Source of the DNA: Clostridia bacterium
GTDB lineage: Bacteria; Bacillota; Clostridia; Oscillospirales; Acutalibacteraceae
Direction of reading: 5' to 3'
NCBI GenBank assembly: GCA_017435385.1
Contig: JAFSFB010000004.1
Location: 62,001 to 126,000 of the forward strand
DNA: 64,000 nt
The notes beneath the pieces were generated by a model. It saw only the letters and a program-made list of their open reading frames with translations. It did not search any database and was not told the DNA's origin. Shown in pieces: positions 18,005-27,073 of the stretch (position 1 is its first letter; the number at the start of each line of letters is the position of its first letter). The translations under genes were made by a program, and so were the position numbers.

Positions 18005-18732
18005 GAATGTTAACTTTTGCTAAAAGAAACTTGAAAGAGATTTTGCGCGACCCCATCAATCTTATATTCGGTTTAGGATTCCCCTTGATTTTGCTGCTTC
18101 TTTTAAGCGCTATACAAGCAAATATACCGGTGAATCTTTTTGAAATTGATACACTTACTCCGGGCATTACCGTGTTCGGATTGTCATTTATCACACTTTT
18201 TTCTGCAACCCTTGTTGCAAAAGACCGTGAAAGCGCACTGCTACAGAGATTATATACAACTCCGCTTACAGGCTTTGACTTTATACTTGGCTATATGCTG
18301 CCGCTTTTGCCTGTTGCCGTCGGGCAGACAGTTGTATGCTACCTTTTTGCAATACCGTTAGGGTTGACTGTAAGCATAAATATTTTCTATGCCATAATAG
18401 GGATAGTACCTATGGTAATATTCAACATTGCATTGGGACTTTTATGTGGCAGTATATTGGGTGTTAAGCAAGTAGGCAGTATCTGCGGAGCATTACTCAC
18501 CAATCTTTCCGCTTGGCTTTCGGGAGTATGGTTTGATCTGAAGCTTGTGGAAGGCTTCTTAGAGGAATTGGCAGGAGTTTTGCCCTTTGTCCATGCAGTA
18601 GAAACGGAAAAAGCCTTATTCAGCGGAAACTACGAGCTTGCTTTTGGTCATATTCTGCCAATTCTTCTCTACAGCGTATTTATTACTGTGGCAAGTGTGT
18701 TCTTTTTCCTGAGGCAAATGAAAAAACAATAA
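18001..18732 (+). CDS. ABC-2 type exporter permease
   Basis: The 243-residue protein has about six membrane helices with the ABC-2 layout: a cytoplasmic start (FAKRNLKEILRDP), helix 1, a short outer loop, a conserved KDRESALLQRLYTTPL coupling segment near residue 77, and four more helices. The start is coupled to the ATPase by an ATGA overlap. The exported substrate is unknown. No two-component or TetR-type regulator is adjacent, although a palindrome lies upstream of the pair. Confidence 0.88.
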   Translation: MRMLTFAKRNLKEILRDPINLIFGLGFPLILLLLLSAIQANIPVNLFEIDTLTPGITVFGLSFITLFSATLVAKDRESALLQRLYTTPLTGFDFILGYMLPLLPVAVGQTVVCYLFAIPLGLTVSINIFYAIIGIVPMVIFNIALGLLCGSILGVKQVGSICGALLTNLSAWLSGVWFDLKLVEGFLEELAGVLPFVHAVETEKALFSGNYELAFGHILPILLYSVFITVASVFFFLRQMKKQ

Positions 18733-18847
18733 GGATTTGAAGTGATGAAAGAAAAACAACAATGTGCAAAAGAAGAAAAGTGATAATTTTGAAATATGTC
18801 TGTGTCGATTTTTATTGATGTTAAGTAAATCCCTTATGAACACTCGT

Positions 18848-18925
18848 ACCAGAAAACAACAGTCGACTTTGGTCGGCTGTTGTTTTTTATCTGACAGGAT
18901 TTGAAGGACGAGCGGTACAGAGCAA
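18848..18925 (+). repeat. Partial copy of the tRNA-tail element
   Basis: These 78 bases match 16776-16854 with few changes, starting at the last ACCA of the tRNA and including the terminator hairpin and GACAGGATTTGA. The copy stops before the palindrome and the tRNA tail. It closes the AT-rich block holding the ABC exporter. Apart from this repeat and a promoter, nothing else was recognised between 18733 and 19074. Confidence 0.85.
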
Positions 18926-18997
18926 GCGGGCAATTCTATTCGGCATATTAACTAAAAATATCACAAACAATTTGTGCAATATCTGCAAATTCACTCC

Positions 18998-19025
18998 TTG
19001 ACTTTAAGCTTAAAATAAGTATAAT
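18998..19025 (+). promoter_or_regulatory. Promoter of the YgjV-like gene
   Basis: TTGACT (18998-19003), 16 bases and TATAAT (19020-19025) lie 49 bp before the start. Confidence 0.7.
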
Positions 19026-19074
19026 TATCTGTCGGTAACAGAAAAATTATAAACAAAGGATTTCAGAGGTACTC

Positions 19075-19620
19075 ATGCAGAATTTTGTCACATTAATCGG
19101 TCACTTATTGGGTTTTGTTTCCGTCGGATTATTCTTTTATTCTTATCAGCGCACTCAGAAAAGAATGATAATGATAATTCAGACTGTTGCAACGGCTTTA
19201 AGCTGCATTCAGTATCTGCTTATAGGTGCTTTTTCGGGTTTTGCTTTAAACATAGTGTGCATTATCCGCAATTTCACTTTCTATTACCGTGATAAAAAAC
19301 ACAGCACAGACTTGGTGTCGCCTGTTCTTTTTGCTTTTTGCATGGCGGCGGTCAGCTTTTTTTCGTGGGAGGGCATCCACTCTCTGCTGATAACGCTGGG
19401 TCTGGTCGTCAATACAATTTGCATGGGCATATTCGATGCAAAAAGCTTCCGCAAAACAATACTCATCTCTTCGTCGCTGATTCTCATTTACAATATCTTT
19501 GCTTCCTCATACAGCGGCATCCTGAGCGAATTCATATCGCTTGTTTCGGTTACGATCGGAATCATCCGTTACAGAAACACGCAGCAGCCGATGGAAACCA
19601 AGAAAACAATTGCGGCTTAA
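19075..19620 (+). CDS. YgjV-family inner membrane protein
   Basis: The 181-residue protein has about five to six membrane helices and a basic C-terminus. The opening helix, the FFYSYQRTQKRM loop and the helix-rich body resemble the YgjV family of small membrane proteins, whose function is not known. It stands alone with its own promoter. The call rests on remembered family pattern. Confidence 0.6.
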   Translation: MQNFVTLIGHLLGFVSVGLFFYSYQRTQKRMIMIIQTVATALSCIQYLLIGAFSGFALNIVCIIRNFTFYYRDKKHSTDLVSPVLFAFCMAAVSFFSWEGIHSLLITLGLVVNTICMGIFDAKSFRKTILISSSLILIYNIFASSYSGILSEFISLVSVTIGIIRYRNTQQPMETKKTIAA

Positions 19621-19774
19621 TAAATCCGACATTACAATACTGCAAACAGGACAGAGGGCATGCTCTCTGTCCTGTTTTTTTATCAATATATATTTACCTT
19701 TTGAAGCTTATGATGTATAATGTAATCAACAAGCTTTTGATTTTTTGATACTGATATCAGGGGAGGAAAAGGTT

Positions 19775-20101
19775 ATGGCAAAGCTTGAACGGACCCTCAG
19801 CGGAAATTTTGATCAGATCCTCAGCAGGATCGAGAGCGGTATTTTAAACGGCAGCGTTTCGGCAACTCTTGAGGATTCAAGCGATTTCATGAGCGGAGAT
19901 GCCCGTTGCAGCGTGCGTGTTTTTGAACGGTACAGCTATTCGGGCGGAAACAGAGTGAGCATGAGCGTTACGCTGTTTCAGAACGGTAACGGTCCCGTCT
20001 GCCTTTCTGCAATCACCGCAGGCGGCAGTCAGGCAACCTTCTTTAAAATCAATACACTTGGCGAAGAAGCATTTCTTGATAAGCTGACAGAGATATTATA
20101 A
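19775..20101 (+). CDS. DUF6054-like conserved protein
   Basis: The 108-residue soluble protein shows LSGNFDQILSRIESGILNG at the start, a central RCSVRVFERYSYSGGNRVS and GGSQATFFKINTLGEEAFL near the end. I associate this pattern with DUF6054 proteins of Firmicutes, of unknown function; the fold looks alpha/beta with no signal peptide or membrane segment. The start at 19775 follows GGGGAGG; an in-frame start 30 bases upstream has no site. A strong terminator follows. Confidence 0.6.
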   Translation: MAKLERTLSGNFDQILSRIESGILNGSVSATLEDSSDFMSGDARCSVRVFERYSYSGGNRVSMSVTLFQNGNGPVCLSAITAGGSQATFFKINTLGEEAFLDKLTEIL

Positions 20102-20123
20102 AGGTTTTAATAACAAACAAATA

Positions 20124-20170
20124 ACGGGACTGCCTCACTTTTTCGGTGCGGCAGTCCCGTTTCGTTTTTG
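20124..20170 (+). terminator. Strong terminator between DUF6054-like and GH2 genes
   Basis: A 15-bp stem with one mismatch (20124-20138 with 20146-20160) is followed by T-rich sequence. The genes converge here, so it may stop both. Confidence 0.8.
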
Positions 20171-20173
20171 CGA

Positions 20174-22420
20174 TTATTCGGGTTTCCTGATCTGATTGAG
20201 CTGAGCGTTCATTTCAAGAAGCTGTTCCTTTGTGAACTTGATGCCTGCGGTTGCAAGGAGAGTCGTGAGTCTGAGAACGGTGAAACCGTTCATCATCTGC
20301 ATGATGCCTTCGTTCATTTCAAAGCCCATCATAGCATCGTTCTTCTCTCCGCCGACGGTCATCAGATTCTTCATTATCTGACCGAAGAGTGCGGCACCCT
20401 CGGGGGCTTTCATAACCTCGCCCATCTTATCGTTGAGTGAGTAATAGCCCTCTTTTTCGGTTATATCGAACCAGTTGAGGATCGCTCCCTTTTCCTTGAG
20501 TCTGTATGCCTCGTTGAAAGCTTCGGCCTTGCGGATGAGGCTTTCGTCCCTGCATTCTCCCGCTACGGCAATGAGCTTTGTTTCTGCGCTGACGGGAACA
20601 TCAAAATAGAAGAAATGCTCTGCACTCGCTTTTCTGCCGAGAGATTCTCCGTTGACGAAAAGCTCAACCTCGGGCAGGTTTGAATAGACCGTGACCTTTG
20701 TCACATCCTCAACTCTGTCAACATATCTCTTGCCGCAGATATGAACGAACGGCTCGTCGGAGAGCCATGCCTTATATGCATAGAAGGAATCCTTTTTATA
20801 TTTGCGGTCGAAGGTGACAAGACCCTTGTGGTTCTGACCGTTTTCGCCGCCCTCGTTTCTTGCGTCGGCACCGAAATCGAACATGTTCCAGACATGAGTT
20901 GCCCAGATATAAGGTCTTGTGAAAAGCTGCTTGATGAGCTCTTCGTGATAGTATGCCTGATATTCTTCCGTGTAGTCACCCTGCATGGGATTCGAGGTGT
21001 GCCAGTCGAGAGCTTCGCAGCCGTATTCGCTCATGCCGACGGGGATGTTCGGGAATTTTGCGTGGAAGCTGTCAAACCACGGACCGTTCATCGAAGTGTC
21101 GCCGCCGTACCAACCGAAATAATGGTTGTGGGAAACAACATCGGGAATCTGAATATAGGGATCGTCTGTGCTGCACATTGAAACAACGGCGATCGTCGTG
21201 AGTCTTGTCTTGTCCATTTTATGGCAGAGGTCGTTGAGTATCCTGTGATTTTCGAGAAGATCCTCGTCGGAGCCTGCCATTGAAATCTCGTTTGAAAGTC
21301 CCCAGACAACGATCGAAGGATGGTTATAGTTCTGAGAGATAAGCTCCTTCATCTGAGAAACTGTGTTCTCTCTGCCCGTGGGCATATGCTTTGAGATATA
21401 GGGAATCTCAGCCCAGATAACAAGACCCTTTTCGTCGCAGAGATCATAGAAATACTGATCGTGCTGATAGTGAGCAAGGCGGATTGTTGTTGCTCCGACC
21501 TCGCAGATGAGGTCGATGTCCTCCTCATGATGCTCGGGAAGGAGGGCGTTGCCGAGCCCCCATCTGTCCTGATGCCTTGAAACGCCTCGGAGGGGATAGG
21601 ATTCGCCGTTGAGAATGAAGCCCTTTTCGGGATCGATCTCAAATGTACGGCAACCGAAACGGGTGCTGACATTGTCGAGAACATCATCGCCTGCAATAAG
21701 CTTTACCTCTGCTGTATAAAGGTAGGGATCCTTTCTGCCGTTCCAGAGATGAACGTTTTTGATGTCAAGGACAGCCTTCGTGCATGAAACATCGAGGCTT
21801 GTTTCCGCAACGGTATTTCCGTCTGCATCCCTGACTGCATAAACGAGAGTCTGAGCCTCCATGGCATCGGTGAGAAAAACTTCGATCTCAGCTTTTGCAT
21901 CCGTACCGTCTATAGCGGGAGTGACCTTGATGCCGGGTGCGCCGTAATAATCGAGGTCAAAGTGAGAATTGCTGACAGCAACGATATTTACATCTCTGTA
22001 AAGACCGCCGTAGAAGGTGAAGTCAGCCATCTGAGGATAAACGGTTTCGTTGGGGCTGTTGTCGACCGTTACAGCGATAACCGTTTTGATACCGATTTCT
22101 TCGGTAATGTCAACTCTCCAGGTTGAATATCCGCCGTCGTGATGAGCGAGCTTCTTACCATTGACATAAACATCCGCTGAGGAGTTTGCACCACGGAATT
22201 CGAGATAATATCTGTCTGCTTCGGGAAGCTCCTCTTTGTCGAGAGTTTTCATATAAAGGCATGTGCCTCTGTAATAGTCGTTGTCGCCGTCCTGACCGTC
22301 AATGGCATTCCATGTATGGGGAAGATTGACGAAGTTCCATTTTGCATCCGCAACGGCAGGTATTCCGTTAAAGTCTTTTGTGAAAGACCATTTGCGGTTG
22401 ATGTTGATGATTTTTCTCAT
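20174..22420 (-). CDS. GH2 beta-galactosidase/beta-glucuronidase
   Basis: The 748-residue enzyme has the GH2 order: jelly-roll sugar-binding domain (1-165), immunoglobulin-like domain (about 165-258) and TIM barrel (about 260-560). The acid/base is Glu378 in WGLSNEIS and the nucleophile Glu465 in MSEYGCEA. RGVSRHQDRWG and RLAHYQH segments line the site. A further domain (about 560-650) and a methionine-rich helical tail (650-748) follow. There is no signal peptide, so it works on imported glycosides. It is the last gene of a minus-strand sugar cluster, 57 bp after a GPH carrier that probably brings in its substrate. Galactosidase and glucuronidase cannot be told apart here. Confidence 0.9.
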   Translation of the reverse strand: MRKIININRKWSFTKDFNGIPAVADAKWNFVNLPHTWNAIDGQDGDNDYYRGTCLYMKTLDKEELPEADRYYLEFRGANSSADVYVNGKKLAHHDGGYSTWRVDITEEIGIKTVIAVTVDNSPNETVYPQMADFTFYGGLYRDVNIVAVSNSHFDLDYYGAPGIKVTPAIDGTDAKAEIEVFLTDAMEAQTLVYAVRDADGNTVAETSLDVSCTKAVLDIKNVHLWNGRKDPYLYTAEVKLIAGDDVLDNVSTRFGCRTFEIDPEKGFILNGESYPLRGVSRHQDRWGLGNALLPEHHEEDIDLICEVGATTIRLAHYQHDQYFYDLCDEKGLVIWAEIPYISKHMPTGRENTVSQMKELISQNYNHPSIVVWGLSNEISMAGSDEDLLENHRILNDLCHKMDKTRLTTIAVVSMCSTDDPYIQIPDVVSHNHYFGWYGGDTSMNGPWFDSFHAKFPNIPVGMSEYGCEALDWHTSNPMQGDYTEEYQAYYHEELIKQLFTRPYIWATHVWNMFDFGADARNEGGENGQNHKGLVTFDRKYKKDSFYAYKAWLSDEPFVHICGKRYVDRVEDVTKVTVYSNLPEVELFVNGESLGRKASAEHFFYFDVPVSAETKLIAVAGECRDESLIRKAEAFNEAYRLKEKGAILNWFDITEKEGYYSLNDKMGEVMKAPEGAALFGQIMKNLMTVGGEKNDAMMGFEMNEGIMQMMNGFTVLRLTTLLATAGIKFTKEQLLEMNAQLNQIRKPE

Positions 22421-22477
22421 TGGTTTTCTCCTTGTTAAAATCTGTCCGACAGATCACTCTGCCGGACAGCATCTTTT

Positions 22478-24013
22478 TTATTCCGTAACGGTTTCTTTGG
22501 AATGCTTTGCTTCAAGGTCTGCATTCATCTGAGCGAGGGTCTTCTTGTCGAGATTATAAACGAAAGCAATACCGATAAACTGAACAACTGCGCTGAAGAG
22601 GTAAAGACCTGCAACGAGCCAGCACATATTATGCGAGGTTTCAAAGCTCTGACCGATCGTTCCGAGCTCCGACTGATAGCCGAGAACGCCCATGATGGCA
22701 AGAACGATCGAGGGGCCTACGCCCTGAGCAAGCTTACGGAAGAAGGAGTGGAGCGAATAAACGGTGCCTTCTTCTCTTGTGTTGAATTTCCATTCGTTAT
22801 AATCGATTGCATCCGCCATCATAGCCCATGAAACGCAGGTGTAAACACCCATGCCGATGCCGAAAGCAACAAGACCTGCAAGATAAACGATGAGAGCGGT
22901 ATCTCTGTTTTCAACCATGGGGAAAATCATCATGATAACACCGCCGACAACGGAAACGAGAGTTCCTGCAACGGAGGCTTCCTTCTTACCGTATTTGTTG
23001 ACGAGCTTCTTGATGAAGGGAAGGAAGAGGACCATGGGCAGGAAGCCGATCATCTGAACAACGCCCGACATTGAAGCCTTGTTGAAATAGGTTGCGAACA
23101 TGATCGTGTTTGCGGTTGTTGCGGACTGCATGCCGAGGAACATACCCATAGCGGCGATCGTTGCGCCGACAGCGGGACGGTTTTTCATGAATTTGCCGAA
23201 GGAGCTGACGATGTTGATCTTTCCGCCGCCTTCGTTGGTCTTTACGGTGTTTTCGTCAACACGGATCGTGATCTTCTTGATCATGAAAATGAAAGCGATG
23301 AAGCCGAAAACGCCCATGATGAGCGCTGCCCAGAAAACTCTTTCGCCGAGAAGGGTTTCAAACTGCTTGCCCGTGAGAGGGTCGAGAACGGGATCGCCGA
23401 TCTTATATGCTTCGCCCGTTACGGGGTTGGTATGATAGCTGCCTGTTCCGTCGTAAGTAACCTTCTGCCAGATGAGCATGGGGAGAATGATCATGGGAAC
23501 GATATTGCCGAACATTGAGCCGATGCTGCGCCATGTTGAAAGCTGAGCTCTCTCGCCGCTGTCCTCTGTGATGAGGGAAAGCATTGAGCCGTAAGGAACG
23601 TTTGCGATAGTGTAGCATGCATCCCAGACGATATAGCCGAGAACGAAAAGAATTGCCTTAACGAGAACGCTTGCTTTGGGGAAGGGGAGGAAGACTGCTG
23701 CGCCTGCAACAAGCAGACCGCATGCGCCGACAAAGATATAGGTCTTGAATTTACCCATTTTATATTTTCTCTTGTCATTGTCGATTATGCTTCCGATAAG
23801 CGGATCGTTGACTGCGTCCCAGATCTGAACGAGAAGCAGAAGAATGGAAAGCATGCCTGTTTCCATCATCATGTAAACAAGCCAGAAGGTCTGGACTGTT
23901 CCCTTGAGCGCAAAGCTCATGTTACAGCCGAAGTCGCCTGCGGCGTAGGCAAGCTTGTCGAGCATGCCGAATTTGCGGACACCGTTGGAGTCGGGGGTTG
24001 TCTGTTTTTTCAT
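22478..24013 (-). CDS. GPH-family sugar:cation symporter (MFS)
   Basis: This 511-residue, about 12-helix carrier has the conserved loop WDAVNDPLIGSIIDN near residue 65, counterpart of the GPH signature, and a long middle cytoplasmic loop. It lies between the ribokinase gene and GH2, so it probably imports a glycoside cut by the GH2 enzyme. The ribosome site is weak. A roughly 65-residue insertion between helices 5 and 7, containing GTGSYHTNPVTGEAYKIGDP, is unusual and would lie on the outside or inside depending on topology. Confidence 0.9.
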   Translation of the reverse strand: MKKQTTPDSNGVRKFGMLDKLAYAAGDFGCNMSFALKGTVQTFWLVYMMMETGMLSILLLLVQIWDAVNDPLIGSIIDNDKRKYKMGKFKTYIFVGACGLLVAGAAVFLPFPKASVLVKAILFVLGYIVWDACYTIANVPYGSMLSLITEDSGERAQLSTWRSIGSMFGNIVPMIILPMLIWQKVTYDGTGSYHTNPVTGEAYKIGDPVLDPLTGKQFETLLGERVFWAALIMGVFGFIAFIFMIKKITIRVDENTVKTNEGGGKINIVSSFGKFMKNRPAVGATIAAMGMFLGMQSATTANTIMFATYFNKASMSGVVQMIGFLPMVLFLPFIKKLVNKYGKKEASVAGTLVSVVGGVIMMIFPMVENRDTALIVYLAGLVAFGIGMGVYTCVSWAMMADAIDYNEWKFNTREEGTVYSLHSFFRKLAQGVGPSIVLAIMGVLGYQSELGTIGQSFETSHNMCWLVAGLYLFSAVVQFIGIAFVYNLDKKTLAQMNADLEAKHSKETVTE

Positions 24014-24085
24014 CGGTTTTGCCTCGTCTTTCTTTTGTTTTTATTTTTATTGAGCGGACATCCTTTGCTCATTTTTTACCGTAAA

Positions 24086-25000
24086 TTATTTGCCGGAGGA
24101 GAAAAGCTCCTTGTCCGTGGGCATTGAGGACTGAGCTCCCATGCGGCTCACGGCGATGCTTCCCGCCTTGTTGGCAAGCATGCATGCCGAGCTGATATCA
24201 CCGCTTCTGAGATATTCGAGAGCAAGCGCTGCCGTGAAGCAGTCGCCTGCGGCAGTCGTGTCAACGACCTTTGCGGGAAGAGCCGGAAAAAGCTTCAGCT
24301 CGCTGCCGTTCCATGCGGAGCAGCCTCTTTCGCCGAGCTTGAGAACAACATATTCCGCCTTGCTTCTTTCCGAGAGTATTTTTGAAGCCTCAAGGATCTG
24401 CTTCTCTGTTTCGGGGAAGATTCCCGTCAGAGCCTTTGTTTCGCTTTCGTTGGGAGAAATAATTGTCGCTCCCTGCATTGATTCGAGAGAAAACTGCTTT
24501 GCGGGACCGCAGTCGATAACGGTCATTATTCCTTTTTCAACGGCACGCTTAACGCATGCGGCAACAACCTTTTCGTCGGTTTCAAACTGCACCAGAAGAA
24601 GGTCAAGCCCGTCGGTTATCGCATCTGCGGCTTCATCGGCATCGATTTCGGCGTTGGCACCCTCGTAAACAACGATGCGGTTTCTGCCCTCGCCGTCGAG
24701 AATGATTGCGGCAAGCCCCGTCTGAGAGCCGTTTTCGGAAACGCCCGAAATATCGATTCCGTTTTCGCAGAGATTGTCAAGAAGCCGTCTGCCGTTTGCA
24801 TCGCTTGCGACCCTGCCGATCATTTTCGTTTTTGCTCCGAGCCTTGCGAGTCCGATCGCCTGATTTGCTCCCTTGCCTCCGCAGGTGTATCCGTAGTCCG
24901 TTCCGAGAACGTTTTCGCCCGCCTCGGGAACTCTTTCCATATTAAGAATAATATCCATGTTTATGCTGCCGACAACGGCGGCGTGAATATTTTTATACAT
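24086..25000 (-). CDS. rbsK: Ribokinase (PfkB family)
   Basis: The 304-residue kinase has both PfkB signatures: the N-terminal GGKGANQAIGLARLG near residue 42 and the C-terminal DTTAAGDCFTAALA near residue 245 with the catalytic Asp. The SINMDI and VPEAGENV start is typical of ribokinase, which makes ribose 5-phosphate. Overlap of eight bases with the epimerase gene upstream couples the two, so its sugar may instead be a pentose, pentulose or hexulose later epimerised. Confidence 0.85.
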   Translation of the reverse strand: MYKNIHAAVVGSINMDIILNMERVPEAGENVLGTDYGYTCGGKGANQAIGLARLGAKTKMIGRVASDANGRRLLDNLCENGIDISGVSENGSQTGLAAIILDGEGRNRIVVYEGANAEIDADEAADAITDGLDLLLVQFETDEKVVAACVKRAVEKGIMTVIDCGPAKQFSLESMQGATIISPNESETKALTGIFPETEKQILEASKILSERSKAEYVVLKLGERGCSAWNGSELKLFPALPAKVVDTTAAGDCFTAALALEYLRSGDISSACMLANKAGSIAVSRMGAQSSMPTDKELFSSGK

Positions 25001-25673
25001 AACGAAATTCCTTCAGCGCCGCTCTGAACTCGGCGGCAGATTGCTTCATGTCTTTTCCTTTGATGAAAAGACTGCTTGTTCCGAGAACGAAAATGTCCGC
25101 TCCGTAAACGCTGAGCTTGCAGCCGTTCTCGGGGCTGATGTTTCCGTCAACCTCGATCGGAATGTCGGCACGGCCGAGGTTGTTGAGAAACTGTCTTGCG
25201 CTGACTGTTTTGATGTGGGCTCCCGAAAACATCTTCTGCCCTGCGAATCCGGGGCTGACCGTCATGATGAGAGCCATATCGATATAGTCGATCATGCATT
25301 CAAGGCAGTTGACGGGAGTCTGAGGGTTGAGAGCAAGCCCTGCCTTGATTCCTTTGTTTTTTATGGCTTCAAGAGTTCTGTGAATGTGAATATCCGATTC
25401 GTAATGTACGCTGACGATATCGTTTTTATCAAGGTTCATGCGGTCAATGAAGCGAAGGGGCTCGTTGACCATCATGTGAATATCAAGCGGAATATCGGTA
25501 TAATTCTTGACTGCGTTGACAAGATCGAAGCCGAGAGTTATGTTGGGCACAAAGCTGCCGTCCATAATGTCAATGTGAAGAAGGTCAACGCCCGAGTCTG
25601 CAATTTCATCGATCGAGGTCTGCAGATTCATCAGGTCTGCACACATCAGAGAAGCGGAGATAAGCTTTTTCAT
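24993..25673 (-). CDS. Ribulose-/allulose-phosphate 3-epimerase family protein
   Basis: The 226-residue TIM barrel has the family residues: SASLMCAD at the start, HIDIMDGSFVPN near residue 33, DIHMMV near 63, a catalytic His in VHYE, VSPGFAGQ near 140 and the catalytic Asp in VDGNI near 175. The VSPGFAGQ and VDGN segments look closer to allulose-6-phosphate epimerase (AlsE) than to housekeeping Rpe. The start at 25673 has GGAGGG upstream and begins one base after the MFS stop. Being sandwiched between a sugar carrier and a sugar kinase supports a catabolic role for a rare ketose. Confidence 0.8.
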   Translation of the reverse strand: MKKLISASLMCADLMNLQTSIDEIADSGVDLLHIDIMDGSFVPNITLGFDLVNAVKNYTDIPLDIHMMVNEPLRFIDRMNLDKNDIVSVHYESDIHIHRTLEAIKNKGIKAGLALNPQTPVNCLECMIDYIDMALIMTVSPGFAGQKMFSGAHIKTVSARQFLNNLGRADIPIEVDGNISPENGCKLSVYGADIFVLGTSSLFIKGKDMKQSAAEFRAALKEFRYV

Positions 25674-25674
25674 T

Positions 25675-26931
25675 TTATCCCTCCGTGGAAGTCTTTGTTT
25701 TTTTGAAATATTTTGCCGCAATAACGGTAAGCACCGTTCCGAGGATCGGGAAGATTGCGGTCACGAGCATGCCTGCTTTAAGACCGATCTGCTCGGTCGT
25801 AAGGCTCATTGATACGCTCAGCTCAGCAGCAAGATTGCTTTCTGCAACCGTGTCGACAACGATTCCGAGAAGCTGAGGAGCGACCGATGCTCCGAAATCT
25901 CCTCCCGCCGCCATGAGGGCATATGCCGCAACGCCGATGCAGGGAAGATTTTCTTCCATCATGATGAGGTTGCCCGGCCAGAGCATGGCGGTGAAAAGTC
26001 CCGTCAGAATGCATGCGGCAAAGGCAAAGATTATGTTTGAAGAAAGACCTGCGATCAGATAGCATGCGGAGGCACCGATCATGCCGATGAGGAGAGTGTT
26101 TATGATTTTCTTTCCGAATTTTGCATAGGTGACTCTTGCGGCACCGAGAAGAATCGCAAACATCGCCATTCCGAGAATATCGCCGACGGTTTTGTCGATT
26201 TGCAGAGCGTTTTCCATAAAGCTCGAAATCCAGTTGCTCATGGCGTTCTCTGCACAGCTTCCGAAGAAAATGCAGCCGACGCAAAGAGCAAGTCCGAAAG
26301 CTCTTCTTTTTGTTCCCTTTGTGCCTTCATCGGAGGATGAAATGATGGAGTCGGGCATCGGGGAAGCGGCAAACATGACAGCTGCCAGAATCGGGAGAAC
26401 AGCCCAGAAGAGCGTGAGATAAAACCAGTTTTCGGCGCCGAAGATTCTGAGGAAAAGAGTGCTGATAACAACGACCGTAAAAACGCCGAACGCATAGAGC
26501 GAATGGAGAAGGCTCATGTCCTTCTGCGGATTATCTGACGGGATTGCCGCAATAACGGGGCTGAGAAGAACCTCAGAAAGACCTGCGGAAACGGAAAACA
26601 GAACAGTTCCGACGAGCAGACCGGCATAAGCATATTCGGGGAAAAAGCGGGGCACGAAAGCGTAAATAAGCATGCCTGCCGAGGTTATCAGCGGCATGAT
26701 CTTAACCGTTTTTGCGATGTTGAAATACTTCGTGAAAAAGGTGAATATGAGGTCTATCGCAAGCTGAGTGCAGAAGTTTGTCAGAACAAGAGTTCCGAGA
26801 AGGGTATAGGATATTCCGTACATATCCTGAAGCGTTGCGAACAAAAGGGGAGGAAGGCTGAAAATTGACGACATCGTGAAATATGCGGTATAGCACGACA
26901 GCTTTGTAAGTCTGAAATTTTTCTGAATCAT
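25675..26931 (-). CDS. MFS sugar permease-like carrier
   Basis: The 418-residue protein has about 12 membrane helices and short loops. It resembles the FucP/sugar-permease branch of MFS rather than the GPH branch, based on its even helix spacing and the ALMAAGGDFGASVAPQ segment in the C-terminal half. It is the first gene of a unit followed immediately by the epimerase and ribokinase genes and probably imports their monosaccharide. An AT-rich inverted repeat lies 23 bp upstream. Confidence 0.8.
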   Translation of the reverse strand: MIQKNFRLTKLSCYTAYFTMSSIFSLPPLLFATLQDMYGISYTLLGTLVLTNFCTQLAIDLIFTFFTKYFNIAKTVKIMPLITSAGMLIYAFVPRFFPEYAYAGLLVGTVLFSVSAGLSEVLLSPVIAAIPSDNPQKDMSLLHSLYAFGVFTVVVISTLFLRIFGAENWFYLTLFWAVLPILAAVMFAASPMPDSIISSSDEGTKGTKRRAFGLALCVGCIFFGSCAENAMSNWISSFMENALQIDKTVGDILGMAMFAILLGAARVTYAKFGKKIINTLLIGMIGASACYLIAGLSSNIIFAFAACILTGLFTAMLWPGNLIMMEENLPCIGVAAYALMAAGGDFGASVAPQLLGIVVDTVAESNLAAELSVSMSLTTEQIGLKAGMLVTAIFPILGTVLTVIAAKYFKKTKTSTEG

Positions 26932-26953
26932 TTTTGAACTTCTTTCCGTTGCT

Positions 26954-26974
26954 TTATAATATATTTTATTATAA
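26954..26974. promoter_or_regulatory. Inverted repeat upstream of the MFS-epimerase-ribokinase unit
   Basis: TTATAATA and TATTATAA arms are separated by five bases, within the probable promoter region. This may be an operator; being so AT-rich, it could be chance. Confidence 0.35.
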
Positions 26975-27033
26975 GTTTAACATATAATATCTGTTATTTC
27001 AACATATAAATTTATACAAATCGGTAAAAGAAA

Positions 27034-27067
27034 ACCCGAAGCCTGTTTTTGCTGCAGAGCTTCGGGT
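27034..27067 (-). terminator. Terminator of the GDPD gene
   Basis: ACCCGAAGC pairs with GCTTCGGGT. On the minus strand a TTTTCTTTT tract follows. Confidence 0.75.
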
Positions 27068-27073
27068 ATGCGA

